Source: JAYFQE01 sp034927345 (GTDB taxonomy: Bacteria > Bacillota > Clostridia > Saccharofermentanales > UBA5734). From it: 64,000 bases of DNA. The notes beneath the pieces were generated by a model. That model was not told the origin of the DNA. It saw nothing but the letters and a program-made list of their open reading frames with translations, and did no database searches. The translations under genes and the position numbers were made by a program. The stretch is taken from assembly GCA_034927345.1 (NCBI GenBank), contig JAYFQE010000016.1:1-64000 (forward strand). The letters are read 5' to 3'. Shown piece after piece: positions 16,005 through 24,602 of this stretch (positions within the stretch are counted from its first letter, which is position 1; each line of letters begins with the position of its first letter).

Positions 16005-16868
16005 ATGGAGCATCGGCAAAGCCGGGCATATTATCATAATCGTCATCTTGGTGAGGAAGGTAACAAATCCTGGATTTACCGGATGCGCTGGATACCGGTC
16101 AGCTTGATATGGCTTCTGGTTTGGCAGTTATGCTATTGGCTGACAAATCAGGATCTGCTTTTAGCGTCGCCTTTGCAGGTCTTTCAAAGTTTAGTCAGGC
16201 TGATTGTAACGGTTCCCTTCTGGCAAGCTGCCGGATATTCACTGCTTAGAATACAAGCCGGATACCTGTTGGGTATTTTTACCGGTACGGTTCTTGCTGT
16301 CTTGACGGTAAAAATTTCCTGGCTGGACCGTTTCTTTTATCCGGCGATCAGCGCTATCCGCTCGACACCGGTGGCTTCTTTCATCATTCTTGCTTTAGTA
16401 TGGATGTCCAGCGGTCGTGTTGTCATATTCATTGTATTTCTGATGGTCTTGCCGATTGTATGGTCAAATGTTGCCGAAGGAATACGAAAAACCGACCGGC
16501 AATTTTTAGAAATGGCTTTTGTCTTCCGCTTGTCGCCCGGGCAAATCGTCCGAACGATTTTCATACCTTCCGTTTCGCCCTTTTTTATAGCGGCGGCGAC
16601 GACCAGTTTAGGCTTAGGATGGAAAGCGGGGATCGCGGCTGAGGTTCTCAGCCGTCCCGCGCTCTCGCTGGGCGGTAAACTGTATGATGCGAAAATTTAC
16701 CTGGAAACAGCTGATTTACTGGCTTATACAAGTGTCGTAGTGATCTTGAGCCTGCTTCTCGAATATCTGCTTATCTCGGTTTTCCGCCGGGCAGGCCGAT
16801 ATTTTCAACGTCATGGCCATCGTGATGTTCCGGAGCGATCAGGAGGAGGAATAGAACGTGGCCGTTGA
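16005..16868 (+). CDS. ABC transporter permease (SsuC/TauC type)
   Basis: The 287-residue inner-membrane protein has about six helices and the BPD_transp_1 pattern. The region RAIRSTPVASFIILALVWM, then WSNVAEGIRKTDRQFLEMAF with the EAA-loop-like A/G pattern, and LGLGWKAGIAAEVLSRP are typical of NitT/TauT permeases. It would pair with the lipoprotein (14954) and ATPase (16858). ATG 16005 is preceded by GGGAGGG at about 10 bases. The stop lies 11 bases inside the ATPase gene. Confidence 0.88.
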   Translation: MEHRQSRAYYHNRHLGEEGNKSWIYRMRWIPVSLIWLLVWQLCYWLTNQDLLLASPLQVFQSLVRLIVTVPFWQAAGYSLLRIQAGYLLGIFTGTVLAVLTVKISWLDRFFYPAISAIRSTPVASFIILALVWMSSGRVVIFIVFLMVLPIVWSNVAEGIRKTDRQFLEMAFVFRLSPGQIVRTIFIPSVSPFFIAAATTSLGLGWKAGIAAEVLSRPALSLGGKLYDAKIYLETADLLAYTSVVVILSLLLEYLLISVFRRAGRYFQRHGHRDVPERSGGGIERGR

Positions 16869-17460
16869 AATGGATCATATCACTTTAAGGTTTGGCCCAT
16901 TGACTGTTTTGCAGGATTTCTGCCTGACTCTGCCGGAAACGGGAATCCTGGGTATTACCGGGCCGTCCGGCTGCGGTAAATCGACACTGCTTCATGTGCT
17001 GGCAGGTTTACTGCCACCGGATGCAGGTAAGGTTGAAGGATTGAAACGCGATCGAATCGGCATGGTTTTTCAAGAGGACAGATTGCTTCCCTGGCTGACA
17101 GCAGAAGAGAATTTGAATCTGGTTCTGCAAAACAGATCAATGGCTTTAACCTGGCTTAAACATATGGATCTTGATCAGCAGGCCGCACAATATCCGGCAG
17201 AATTAAGCGGCGGTATGAAACGTCGGATCGCTTTAGCCAGAGCGTTAGCTTTTGACTGCGATTTACTCTTGCTCGATGAGCCTTTTCAAGGATTGGACGA
17301 TGTTCTTAAGGAGAATATTTATCCGTTGATCTGCCGGATTGCTGAAGATAAACCGATTATCCTTGTTTCACATGACCGGTTGGAAATCACGCGGCTGGCG
17401 GATCAGGTTTTTCAGGCGATAGGGCCGCCGCTAAGTTTGCAGTATCATTCAGCTGAGTAA
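16858..17460 (+). CDS. ABC transporter ATP-binding protein (short)
   Basis: The 200-residue ATPase, starting at GTG 16858 after GGAGGAGGAA, has Walker A GPSGCGKST, Q-loop VFQEDRLLPW, signature LSGGMKRRIALARAL, Walker B LLLLDEPFQGLDD and switch His in LVSHD. It is about 50 residues shorter than usual SsuB/TauB ATPases, trimmed between Walker A and signature and at the C-terminus, but all catalytic elements are present. It energises the preceding permease. A terminator follows at 17501-17536. Confidence 0.92.
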   Translation: MAVEMDHITLRFGPLTVLQDFCLTLPETGILGITGPSGCGKSTLLHVLAGLLPPDAGKVEGLKRDRIGMVFQEDRLLPWLTAEENLNLVLQNRSMALTWLKHMDLDQQAAQYPAELSGGMKRRIALARALAFDCDLLLLDEPFQGLDDVLKENIYPLICRIAEDKPIILVSHDRLEITRLADQVFQAIGPPLSLQYHSAE

Positions 17461-17500
17461 ATAACTGGGGATTTGTCTCCCGTTATGATTGAAATAAAAG

Positions 17501-17536
17501 AGAAGGGGGTTATTGATGTAAAGCCCCCTTCTTTTA
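17501..17536 (+). terminator. terminator of the ABC transporter operon
   Basis: AGAAGGGGG pairs with CCCCCTTCT across a 15-base loop and is followed by TTT. A weaker hairpin (17461-17487) precedes it. Confidence 0.85.
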
Positions 17537-18011
17537 TGTCGTTTGAGAATTGTGAATTCAATTGGCTCTTAAATGGTTGGTTTACTCATGTTCATGAATC
17601 GTCTCGACTGAGAATAACCGGTATCCTATATTCGTTCAGCTTTTGCTCATGCCTGAAGACATAAGAAGAATAAAACAAAAATCATATTCTGTTGTATTTT
17701 GATCCAATGCTCCTGTCAAAAAACTGCCGCATGAACTCCTTTCGTTTTTCTTCTATCCGTACTATAAAAATACGGATGACCGTTACTCAATAGGATGTTT
17801 TGAACCTGGTTCAAAGAAATAAATTGGCATTTTTATCGTGGATACCGCCACAGTCAGCTAAACGATGATTACCGGTTCGGATTGTTTCTGTCCTTATTAT
17901 ACCGTGAATATGCCGAATAATTGTTACAATTTAATGAACTAGCCTGTGGAAAATCACAAGCAATTTTTGTGTAATCTGACCATTAGAACTAATGAAAAGA
18001 ATTTGTGATCA
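17537..18011. other. intergenic stretch without a gene
   Basis: No convincing coding sequence is present; the only open frame (from 17473) runs through the terminator and has no family resemblance. Two symmetric sites stand out: an 8-bp-arm palindrome TTTGAACCTGGTTCAAA (17799-17815), which could be an operator, and a 7-bp stem ATCCGTA/TACGGAT near 17756-17779. The region is A+T rich. Confidence 0.5.
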
Positions 18012-18584
18012 TTAACCGGCCAAACCAATTGCAGAGGCGACCTCCCGCATACCCAGAATAGTTTCCTGCATCACGCGATCAAGTTCCCAACCCATCAGGT
18101 CGGCGCCCTGTCGGATAATATCCCGATTAACACCAGCGGCAAAAGAAGATGTTTTAAATTTTTTCTTCAAAGATGGCAGTTCCAGATCCATTACACTGTG
18201 TGAGGGGCGCATTAACGCGCAGGCGGTAATCAATCCGGTTAGTTCATCGATCGTATACAAGACTTTCTCCATATCTGATTCCGGGCGGACATCGCTGCAA
18301 ATACCATAACCATGACTGACAATGGCTCTGATCCACTGATCAGACAGGTTCAGCGAGGTTAATATCTCTTGTGTTTTCAAACAATGCTGTTCAGGGAACT
18401 TTTCATAATCAAGATCGTGCAATAAACCGACAAGACCCCATATGTCAGGATCCGCGCCGTTAAAAAGACCGGCGAAATGACGCATGACGCCCTCAACGGC
18501 CAGAGCATGCTTCAATAAGCTCTCCTGTTCATTATATTGTTTAAGCAAAGCCCAGGCTTGTTCGTGATTTGGCTGCCAACTCAT
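18012..18584 (-). CDS. HD domain hydrolase
   Basis: The 190-residue protein has an HD-superfamily core: LKHALAVEGVMRHFA (His), GLVGLLHDLDYEKFPEQH (HD pair) and a later VLYTIDELTGLI (Asp). Members hydrolyse phosphoester or nucleotide substrates; this subgroup is annotated only as HDIG or HD proteins, so substrate is unknown. ATG 18582-18584 follows AAGGTGA by 8 bases; the open frame begins seven codons earlier without a site. A minus-strand promoter is at 18662-18690. Confidence 0.85.
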   Translation of the reverse strand: MSWQPNHEQAWALLKQYNEQESLLKHALAVEGVMRHFAGLFNGADPDIWGLVGLLHDLDYEKFPEQHCLKTQEILTSLNLSDQWIRAIVSHGYGICSDVRPESDMEKVLYTIDELTGLITACALMRPSHSVMDLELPSLKKKFKTSSFAAGVNRDIIRQGADLMGWELDRVMQETILGMREVASAIGLAG

Positions 18585-18661
18585 ATTATTAATCACCTTC
18601 TTCAAAAAATAATCTTATATTGGGCGGCGAGGGGCAGATTGCCGCCGGTTTGTATAAAGAC

Positions 18662-18690
18662 AATATAAGCAAATATCCGGTTTTTAGCAA
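18662..18690 (-). promoter_or_regulatory. promoter of the HD-domain gene; contents of 18585-18888
   Basis: On the minus strand TTGCTA (18685-18690) and TATATT (18662-18667) are 17 bases apart. The leader that follows includes a GGCGGC/GCCGCC hairpin (about 18615-18640). The rest of the 304-base divergent gap up to the MoxR gene shows no gene larger than a six-codon frame with a ribosome site at 18789, which I do not call. Confidence 0.55.
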
Positions 18691-18888
18691 GAAAGGATCT
18701 TCAGATAATAAAATTTGGATACCTGCTGCATGGGTTTTATTACGATTTAAATCATCATGGCTCGCCAATTTCTCCGGAAAGGAGTAAAATGAAAAAAGTG
18801 CATCTATGATATCGGATGAAAGCATCTTTTCAGACCTTTGTGGATTCAGGCCGGATGCCGGACAAGATATGCACAGGAGGATTTTGAT

Positions 18889-19863
18889 ATGACCGAAGAT
18901 CTGGTTGGTTGTGATATCAAGGGAATGGCCGAGACAATTCAAGAAAATATTGCGCGTGTTATCGTCGGGAAGAAAAAGGAAATAGATTTGATTTTGACGG
19001 CTATTTTATCGGGTGGCCATGTCCTTCTCGAGGATGTCCCGGGTACCGGCAAAACAATGCTGGCTCGCTCGCTGGCTCGCTCGATTGATTTGGATTTTAA
19101 ACGGATTCAGTTTACGCCGGATCTGTTGCCTTCGGACTTAACCGGCATCCATTTTTATCATCAAAAATCAGGGGAGTTTGTCTTTCGGCCGGGTCCGATT
19201 TTTACCAACATTTTGTTGGCGGATGAAATTAACCGGGCGACGCCCCGGACGCAGTCCAGCTTGTTGGAATGTATGGAAGAGAAGCAAGTATCCATCGATG
19301 GCGAAACAAAAAAGCTGGATGAACCGTTTTTTGTTATCGCAACACAGAATCCGGTTGAAACCCAAGGGACTTATCCGTTGCCGGAAGCTCAGCTGGATCG
19401 GTTTTTCCTGCAAATACCTTTAGGTTATCCCAATCGGGCCGAAGGTATGCAGATCCTGCGCCGTTATATGGGTGATAATCCGCTGTTGACGCTGGAGTCG
19501 GTTTGCCACCGGGATCAGATTCTGGCTGCCAGAAAGCAAATACAGTCGGTTTTTCTTCATGATGCGCTCTTGGATTATATTTTACGCCTGACCGAGGAGA
19601 CCCGGAACCAGGCTGCCGTTGCCATGGGGGTCAGCCCGCGCGGAAGTATCGCGCTGGTCCGCGGAACACGGGCTTTGGCCGCTATCCGGGGACGCGGATA
19701 TGCTATACCCGATGATGTGCGTGATTTGTTGATACCGGTTTTCGCTCACCGGTTGATCCTGCGCGGCAGTGTGCGCAGCCGGACTCAGGCTGCGCAGGAA
19801 TTGATGCAGCAGATAGCGGAAACATTACCGGTGCCTTCCGAGAATTGGCAGCCGGTTCAATAA
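18889..19863 (+). CDS. MoxR-type AAA+ ATPase
   Basis: The 324-residue ATPase has Walker A LEDVPGTGKTMLARSLA, a RIQFTPDLLPSDLTG pore-type segment, Walker B ILLADEINRATPRTQSSLLE, sensor 1 FFVIATQNPVETQGTYPLPE and arginine finger LDRFF. MoxR ATPases remodel protein partners and usually work with DUF58 and VWA proteins. ATG 18889 follows AGGAGG by 8 bases. The DUF58 gene begins one base after the stop and a polytopic protein after that, forming a three-gene operon. Confidence 0.93.
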   Translation: MTEDLVGCDIKGMAETIQENIARVIVGKKKEIDLILTAILSGGHVLLEDVPGTGKTMLARSLARSIDLDFKRIQFTPDLLPSDLTGIHFYHQKSGEFVFRPGPIFTNILLADEINRATPRTQSSLLECMEEKQVSIDGETKKLDEPFFVIATQNPVETQGTYPLPEAQLDRFFLQIPLGYPNRAEGMQILRRYMGDNPLLTLESVCHRDQILAARKQIQSVFLHDALLDYILRLTEETRNQAAVAMGVSPRGSIALVRGTRALAAIRGRGYAIPDDVRDLLIPVFAHRLILRGSVRSRTQAAQELMQQIAETLPVPSENWQPVQ

Positions 19864-19864
19864 G

Positions 19865-20992
19865 ATGATTTTAGTAGGGTTGATTGTTGTTTTTGTCGTG
19901 CTGGTTCTTCTGCAGCGGCAAATCTATAAACAGCTTTGGTCACGGCATTTAACGGTTGAACTGATTTTTTCCGCGCGGATGGGCGTAGAGGGCGGTTCAA
20001 TAAAAATGACGGAAGTGATAACCAGCCGCAAAGCATTGCCTTTACCTTGGCTGACCGTGAAATTTCAGGTTTCGCGATTCCTGGTTTTTCCGGATAAACT
20101 GCATGCGGCTGTTACGGATGATTATTACCGGGAGGATCTGTTCTCTCTGGGCATGTATCAACGCATCAGCCGCACTTTACAGGTTGATTTAAAGAAGCGC
20201 GGCTATTATACGATCAAAAGCATCGATTTAGTCAGCAGTGATCTTTTGCTGACCAGAAAATTGGTTGGTCATGCGGCAAGCCAGTCATCTCTCACGGTTT
20301 GCCCGCGCTTGATCAGCCGGGAAGAATTGGATATTCCATATCGGCAGATGTTGGGGCAAATTTTGGCGCAGCATGCTTTACTGCCGGATCCTTTTGAGTT
20401 TCGCGGCATCCGTGAATATCAAAGTTTCGACACCCTGAAATCGGTTAATTGGATGGCGACCGCCCGGTCAGGAGCTTTAAAGGTTAATGTTCATGAATAT
20501 ACCGCGTCGCGGGAAGTATTGATTCTCTTGAATGTTGAGCCGGACGGCGCTTTTTATGAAGAGCTGTTGATCGAGGAGGGAATCAGAATTGCCGCTTCAT
20601 TATGTAATTATCTGGTACAGGACGGAATCGCCTGCAGCCTTCTGAGCAATGCGTGTGACATCATAACCGGCGAGCCGCTTGATGTAGCGTCAGGCCAATC
20701 GGTTCAGCATGTCCAGCAGGTTCAGGAACAACTGGGCCGACTTGATTTAGCAAAGCCTGCCGGGAGTTTTGCCGAGCTTCTTGGCCATCGTGAGTTTTCC
20801 AGCAACCAGGAACTGGTTCTGCTGCTGATTTCCTTGAATTGCAGCGACACCTTGAGTCAAGCCTGGTCGTTTTGCCTTGATCAGGGTTATGACGGTTTGT
20901 GGATTATTCCGCGTTATACGGATCGGCAGGATCGTATGCCGGCGACAGAATATCCGGTTTTTGGCTGGGAGGTAAAACGTCATGCCGACTAA
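19865..20992 (+). CDS. DUF58 domain protein
   Basis: The 375-residue protein has an N-terminal membrane helix (ILVGLIVVFVVLVLL) and the DUF58 signature PFEFRGIREYQSFDTLKSVN followed by WMATARSGALKVNVHEY, at residues 178-212. DUF58 proteins have a VWA-like fold and act with MoxR ATPases, possibly in assembling surface or cell-wall complexes. It starts one base after the MoxR stop; its own end overlaps the next gene by 11 bases. Confidence 0.9.
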   Translation: MILVGLIVVFVVLVLLQRQIYKQLWSRHLTVELIFSARMGVEGGSIKMTEVITSRKALPLPWLTVKFQVSRFLVFPDKLHAAVTDDYYREDLFSLGMYQRISRTLQVDLKKRGYYTIKSIDLVSSDLLLTRKLVGHAASQSSLTVCPRLISREELDIPYRQMLGQILAQHALLPDPFEFRGIREYQSFDTLKSVNWMATARSGALKVNVHEYTASREVLILLNVEPDGAFYEELLIEEGIRIAASLCNYLVQDGIACSLLSNACDIITGEPLDVASGQSVQHVQQVQEQLGRLDLAKPAGSFAELLGHREFSSNQELVLLLISLNCSDTLSQAWSFCLDQGYDGLWIIPRYTDRQDRMPATEYPVFGWEVKRHAD

Positions 20993-22301
20993 ACGATTGC
21001 TGCGATTGCCTTTCCATCTGTCCTTAACCGATTGCCTGACCGAAATCATGCAGGATCTTCTGATTATGACTACTCTGGCTATACCGATTGAACGTCTGGC
21101 GCCATCCTGGCGGATCGATCTCTATGTTGTCCTGAGTGTCACGCTGCTCTTGTCCTTTTTTGCCAGACTGGCTTGCCGGAAAATGTGGCAGTTCGTTTTA
21201 TTGAATCTGGCGGTCCTTGTGCTGCCGGTGGCGCTGCCTGTCTTGCCGGCATTGGATTCTGATATCTGGCCGCGCCTGATTCTGATAATCTCGCTGGTCT
21301 TTTTAGCAATAAGAACATTTTATCTGCGCTTGCGGCAAAGCAGAGAGCAAAGCATCGGCGATTTGGTCCACCAATCGTTTGTCGTCGTTTATTTGATTGG
21401 TTTAAGCCTCGTGGCTGAGCGGCTTGAATTAAGCTATGTCGGCCAGGGGATCTTCTATATTGGAATTATCTATTTAACACTGGCGTTGATTCGCTGGCAT
21501 TGGGTATCGTTAAGCAGCCAGATGGAACGGTTTTCCGGCCTGTCTACCCAGCCCTGGAGACGGATCCTTCGATTTAACCGGATCCTGCTGTTATGCTTTT
21601 GTCTGGTGGTTGTGCTTCTTTTGGTTCTTTCACCCTGGCTGCGCCTGCATGAACTGATCCCCTGGCTCGGCCAAATGCTTCTGGTTGGCCTGCGCTGGCT
21701 TATCCAGCATTTGGTTCGTGGCGGTCAATCCGAGAATACTCCGGAAACTCAGCAAACGACCAGTCCGTCGGAGGATAATCCGCAGCTGCCGCTGGATCGA
21801 ACGGAAACTGCGCAATGGGTGATTATTCTGCAGCAGATCTTTTATTATCTGGCTGTTACGGTTTGTATCCTGGCTGTTCTGGCTTTAATTGTCTATTTAA
21901 TTTATCGCTTGTATCGGCGCTTTTATGAGAGTAAACAACCGGATTCCGATAAAACGGAGTCTTTATTACCTGGATTTGCCATGCAAACCAAGGAACGTCT
22001 CAGCAGGACGAAAAACCGTTTTACCCAGCAGTTTGGCCAGGCTCCTGATCAAAAAATCCGCCGCCTGTTTTATCGGCTGATTGAAACTCAGATTAAACTG
22101 GGTTTGCAGTATTCGCCCAGCATGACGACCCGGCATATCGAAAATCTCTTGAAGACAGATCAATATCCGGAATTTCTTGCCATGACCCAGCTTTATGAGC
22201 AGGCTCGCTATGGCCCGGGATCTTGCACCGCGGCAGATGCTGCCCGCATGTTGGCATATTACCGAAATTTGCGGCGGCAGAACCTGGTTAAATCTATTTG
22301 A
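20982..22301 (+). CDS. polytopic membrane protein with DUF4129-like C-terminus
   Basis: The 439-residue protein has about six N-terminal helices, a Gln/Thr/Ser-rich hydrophilic stretch (about residues 248-272), another helix (near 290-315) and a cytoplasmic C-terminal segment KIRRLFYRLIETQIKLGL, YSPSMTTRHIENLL, LYEQARYGPG. The tail resembles DUF4129 found at the end of TgpA-type transglutaminase membrane proteins encoded with MoxR and DUF58. The transglutaminase Cys-His-Asp domain normally between the helices is not seen, making this a TgpA-like scaffold without the enzyme. It overlaps the DUF58 gene by 11 bases. Confidence 0.7.
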   Translation: MPTKRLLRLPFHLSLTDCLTEIMQDLLIMTTLAIPIERLAPSWRIDLYVVLSVTLLLSFFARLACRKMWQFVLLNLAVLVLPVALPVLPALDSDIWPRLILIISLVFLAIRTFYLRLRQSREQSIGDLVHQSFVVVYLIGLSLVAERLELSYVGQGIFYIGIIYLTLALIRWHWVSLSSQMERFSGLSTQPWRRILRFNRILLLCFCLVVVLLLVLSPWLRLHELIPWLGQMLLVGLRWLIQHLVRGGQSENTPETQQTTSPSEDNPQLPLDRTETAQWVIILQQIFYYLAVTVCILAVLALIVYLIYRLYRRFYESKQPDSDKTESLLPGFAMQTKERLSRTKNRFTQQFGQAPDQKIRRLFYRLIETQIKLGLQYSPSMTTRHIENLLKTDQYPEFLAMTQLYEQARYGPGSCTAADAARMLAYYRNLRRQNLVKSI

Positions 22302-22344
22302 CAGGCCCTGGTAATCAATTTATACTTTTTATGTTGAGGACAGT

Positions 22345-22371
22345 GGGTGGAACCCGTCTGACCGGGCACCC
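22345..22371 (+). promoter_or_regulatory. structured leader upstream of purF
   Basis: GGGTG (22345-22349) pairs with CACCC (22367-22371) and, after a 3-base bulge, CCCG (22353-22356) with CGGG (22363-22366), closing a six-base loop. The hairpin ends 20 bases before the ribosome site. It does not match a riboswitch class I know; role uncertain. Confidence 0.35.
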
Positions 22372-22404
22372 CTTATTTGCCGGGCGGCATAAGGAGGCGT
22401 TTCT

Positions 22405-23763
22405 TTGCACGAAGAGTGTGGTATATTTGGCATCTTTGGCCCTGAAGGCCTGGATGCTGCTCCAATTGTTTATTACGGTCTGTTTGCGTTACAACACCGC
22501 GGCCAGGAAAGCTGCGGCATAGCGGCTAATCAGCATGGTGATGTTCAGCTCTATAAGGACATGGGACTGGTTAACGATGTTTTCAATACAGCCAAGCTGG
22601 CTGCTTTGCCCGGAAAAGTCGCGGTCGGCCATGTTCGTTATTCGACAACCGGACAGAGTGTCCGCGAAAACGCACAGCCCTTATTGACCCGCTACAGCAA
22701 GGGATTGCTGGCTTTGGCCCATAATGGCAATCTGGCCAATACCGTTGCGCTGCGTACGGAATTGGAAGATCAGGGCGCTATTTTCCAAACCACGATCGAT
22801 TCTGAAGTCATTGCTTATCTGATAGCGCGTTATCGGGCTGAGTGTTCGAGTGTCGAAGAAGCTGTCAGTCTGACGATGCGGCAGCTGCGCGGCGCGTATA
22901 GCCTCCTGGTTATGAGCCGGGGTAAATTGATTGCCGTACGTGATCCTTTAGGTATTCGCCCCCTATGCATCGGCAGGTTGGGCGAAGCGGTTATTTTTGC
23001 CTCGGAAACTTGCGCGCTGGATGCTGTCGGAGCGGTTTATATTCGCGATGTAGAGCCCGGTGAGATTGTCATAGCCGACCGGCACGGCCTTCGTTCCTTA
23101 CGTGACAATTGCCGGAAGGAGAGCCGGAAATGCATATTTGAGTATATCTATTTTGCCCGTTCCGACAGCCAGATCGACGGCATCAGCGTTCATGAGGCAC
23201 GTTTGGCGGCCGGCCGGCTGTTAGCCAGGCAATATCCGGTCGAAGCGGACTTGGTGTTCGGTGTGCCTGATTCAGGTATCGATGCGGCAATCGGGTACAG
23301 CATGGCATCCGGTATTCCTTATGGCAAAGGGTTTGTTAAAAATAATTACGTAGGCCGGACTTTTATTAAACCAACGCAAAGCCAGCGTGAAGCTGCTGTC
23401 CGGATTAAGTTGAATCCGGTTCGGGCCAGCGTGGCAGGCAAACGTGTCGTTATGATTGATGATTCCATTGTTCGCGGGACAACCAGCGCTAAAATTGTAC
23501 ATATGCTGAAACAGGTTGGCGCAAAGGAAGTGCATGTCCGGATCAGTTCGCCGCCATTTATGTGGCCATGCTATTTTGGAACGGATATTCCTTCTGTGGA
23601 TGAATTAACGGCCCGAAAACATTCATTGAATGAAATCTGCCAGATGATCGGGGCTGATTCACTGGGCTTTCTGCAGGCGGACAGTCTGGACGCGATGCTG
23701 AGCGAATCCGGCCATCATTATTGTGATGCCTGTTTTAGCGGCATTTATCCAGTTCTCAGTTAA
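22405..23763 (+). CDS. purF: amidophosphoribosyltransferase
   Basis: The 452-residue enzyme makes phosphoribosylamine from PRPP and glutamine, the first step of purine synthesis. TTG 22405 lies 8 bases after AAGGAGG; the product starts MHEECGIFGIFG, so a four-residue propeptide is removed to expose Cys5 as the glutaminase nucleophile. The N-terminal half is the class II glutaminase domain, the C-terminal half the PRTase domain with VVMIDDSIVRGTTSAKI. Cysteines in KCIFEYIYFARSD, FMWPCYFG and HYCDACFSG match the Bacillus-type 4Fe-4S ligands. A hairpin lies upstream. The nagD-like gene follows. Confidence 0.95.
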   Translation: MHEECGIFGIFGPEGLDAAPIVYYGLFALQHRGQESCGIAANQHGDVQLYKDMGLVNDVFNTAKLAALPGKVAVGHVRYSTTGQSVRENAQPLLTRYSKGLLALAHNGNLANTVALRTELEDQGAIFQTTIDSEVIAYLIARYRAECSSVEEAVSLTMRQLRGAYSLLVMSRGKLIAVRDPLGIRPLCIGRLGEAVIFASETCALDAVGAVYIRDVEPGEIVIADRHGLRSLRDNCRKESRKCIFEYIYFARSDSQIDGISVHEARLAAGRLLARQYPVEADLVFGVPDSGIDAAIGYSMASGIPYGKGFVKNNYVGRTFIKPTQSQREAAVRIKLNPVRASVAGKRVVMIDDSIVRGTTSAKIVHMLKQVGAKEVHVRISSPPFMWPCYFGTDIPSVDELTARKHSLNEICQMIGADSLGFLQADSLDAMLSESGHHYCDACFSGIYPVLS

Positions 23764-23794
23764 ACACCGTTGCAGTATCAGGAGAGGTAATCAA

Positions 23795-24601
23795 GTGAGT
23801 ATGGATATAATCAGAGCAAAAGTCGGCTTTATCTGCGACATGGACGGCGTTATCTATCACGGCAAACAAATTCTGCCGGGTGTTAAAGAATTTGTCGAAT
23901 GGCTGCAGCATGAGCAGAAACGTTTTTTATTTTTAACGAACAGCAGTGAACGCTCGCCGCGCGAACTGCGATTAAAACTGCAAAATATGGGCCTGGATGT
24001 CGGTGAGGAACATTTTTATACCAGCGCGCTGGCGACGGCCGACTTCGTCGCGTCACAATCGCCGCGCTGCACGGCTTATGTGATCGGGCAATCCGGCTTG
24101 CTCAACGCTCTGTATGAAGTTGGCGTCACTTTCAGTGATGTCGATCCGGAATATGTTATCGTCGGTGAGACGAATAATTATGCTTTCGACGCGATACAAA
24201 AAGCGGTTAATCTCGTACTGCGCGGCGCTAAATTGATCGGCACCAATCCGGATATCAGCGGCCCTTATGAGCATGGCATTTCACCGGCGTGCAAAGCGTT
24301 GGTTGCCCCGATTGAACTGGTAACCGGAAAATCAGCCTATTTTATCGGTAAACCGAATCCGCTGATGATGCGTTCCGGTTTGAAGCTGTTGAGCTGTAAA
24401 AGAGAAGAAACGGTCATTATCGGAGACCGTATGGATACCGATATCATTGCCGGTATCGAATCAGAAATCGATACGGTTCTCGTTTTGTCCGGCGTGACAT
24501 CGCTGCAAACCATAGGCAATTTCCCGTATCGTCCACGCTATGTGATTAACGGGGTCGGCGAACTGGTCAGCCGGCCGGCCGGCGATTGCGGTCTTTTATA
24601 A
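23795..24601 (+). CDS. HAD-superfamily phosphatase, NagD/p-nitrophenylphosphatase type
   Basis: The 268-residue HAD IIA hydrolase has motif I FICDMDGVIYHG (nucleophile Asp and Asp+2), motif II FLFLTNSSERS, a C2-type cap, motif III Lys in YFIGKPNPLM, and motif IV VIIGDRMDTDI. Such enzymes dephosphorylate small sugar or nucleotide phosphates. I choose GTG 23795, 7 bases after GGAGAGG; the nearby ATG 23801 is possible. It follows purF and ends one base from the convergent rluF. Confidence 0.9.
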   Translation: MSMDIIRAKVGFICDMDGVIYHGKQILPGVKEFVEWLQHEQKRFLFLTNSSERSPRELRLKLQNMGLDVGEEHFYTSALATADFVASQSPRCTAYVIGQSGLLNALYEVGVTFSDVDPEYVIVGETNNYAFDAIQKAVNLVLRGAKLIGTNPDISGPYEHGISPACKALVAPIELVTGKSAYFIGKPNPLMMRSGLKLLSCKREETVIIGDRMDTDIIAGIESEIDTVLVLSGVTSLQTIGNFPYRPRYVINGVGELVSRPAGDCGLL

Positions 24602-24602
24602 T

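Noticed and set aside
17473..17664. Open frame of 63 codons after the ABC transporter
   Set aside because: It runs through a clear terminator hairpin, has no ribosome site and no family resemblance.
18789..18809. Six-codon frame with ribosome site before MoxR gene
   Set aside because: Too short to separate from chance, and no paired hairpins of an attenuator were seen around it.
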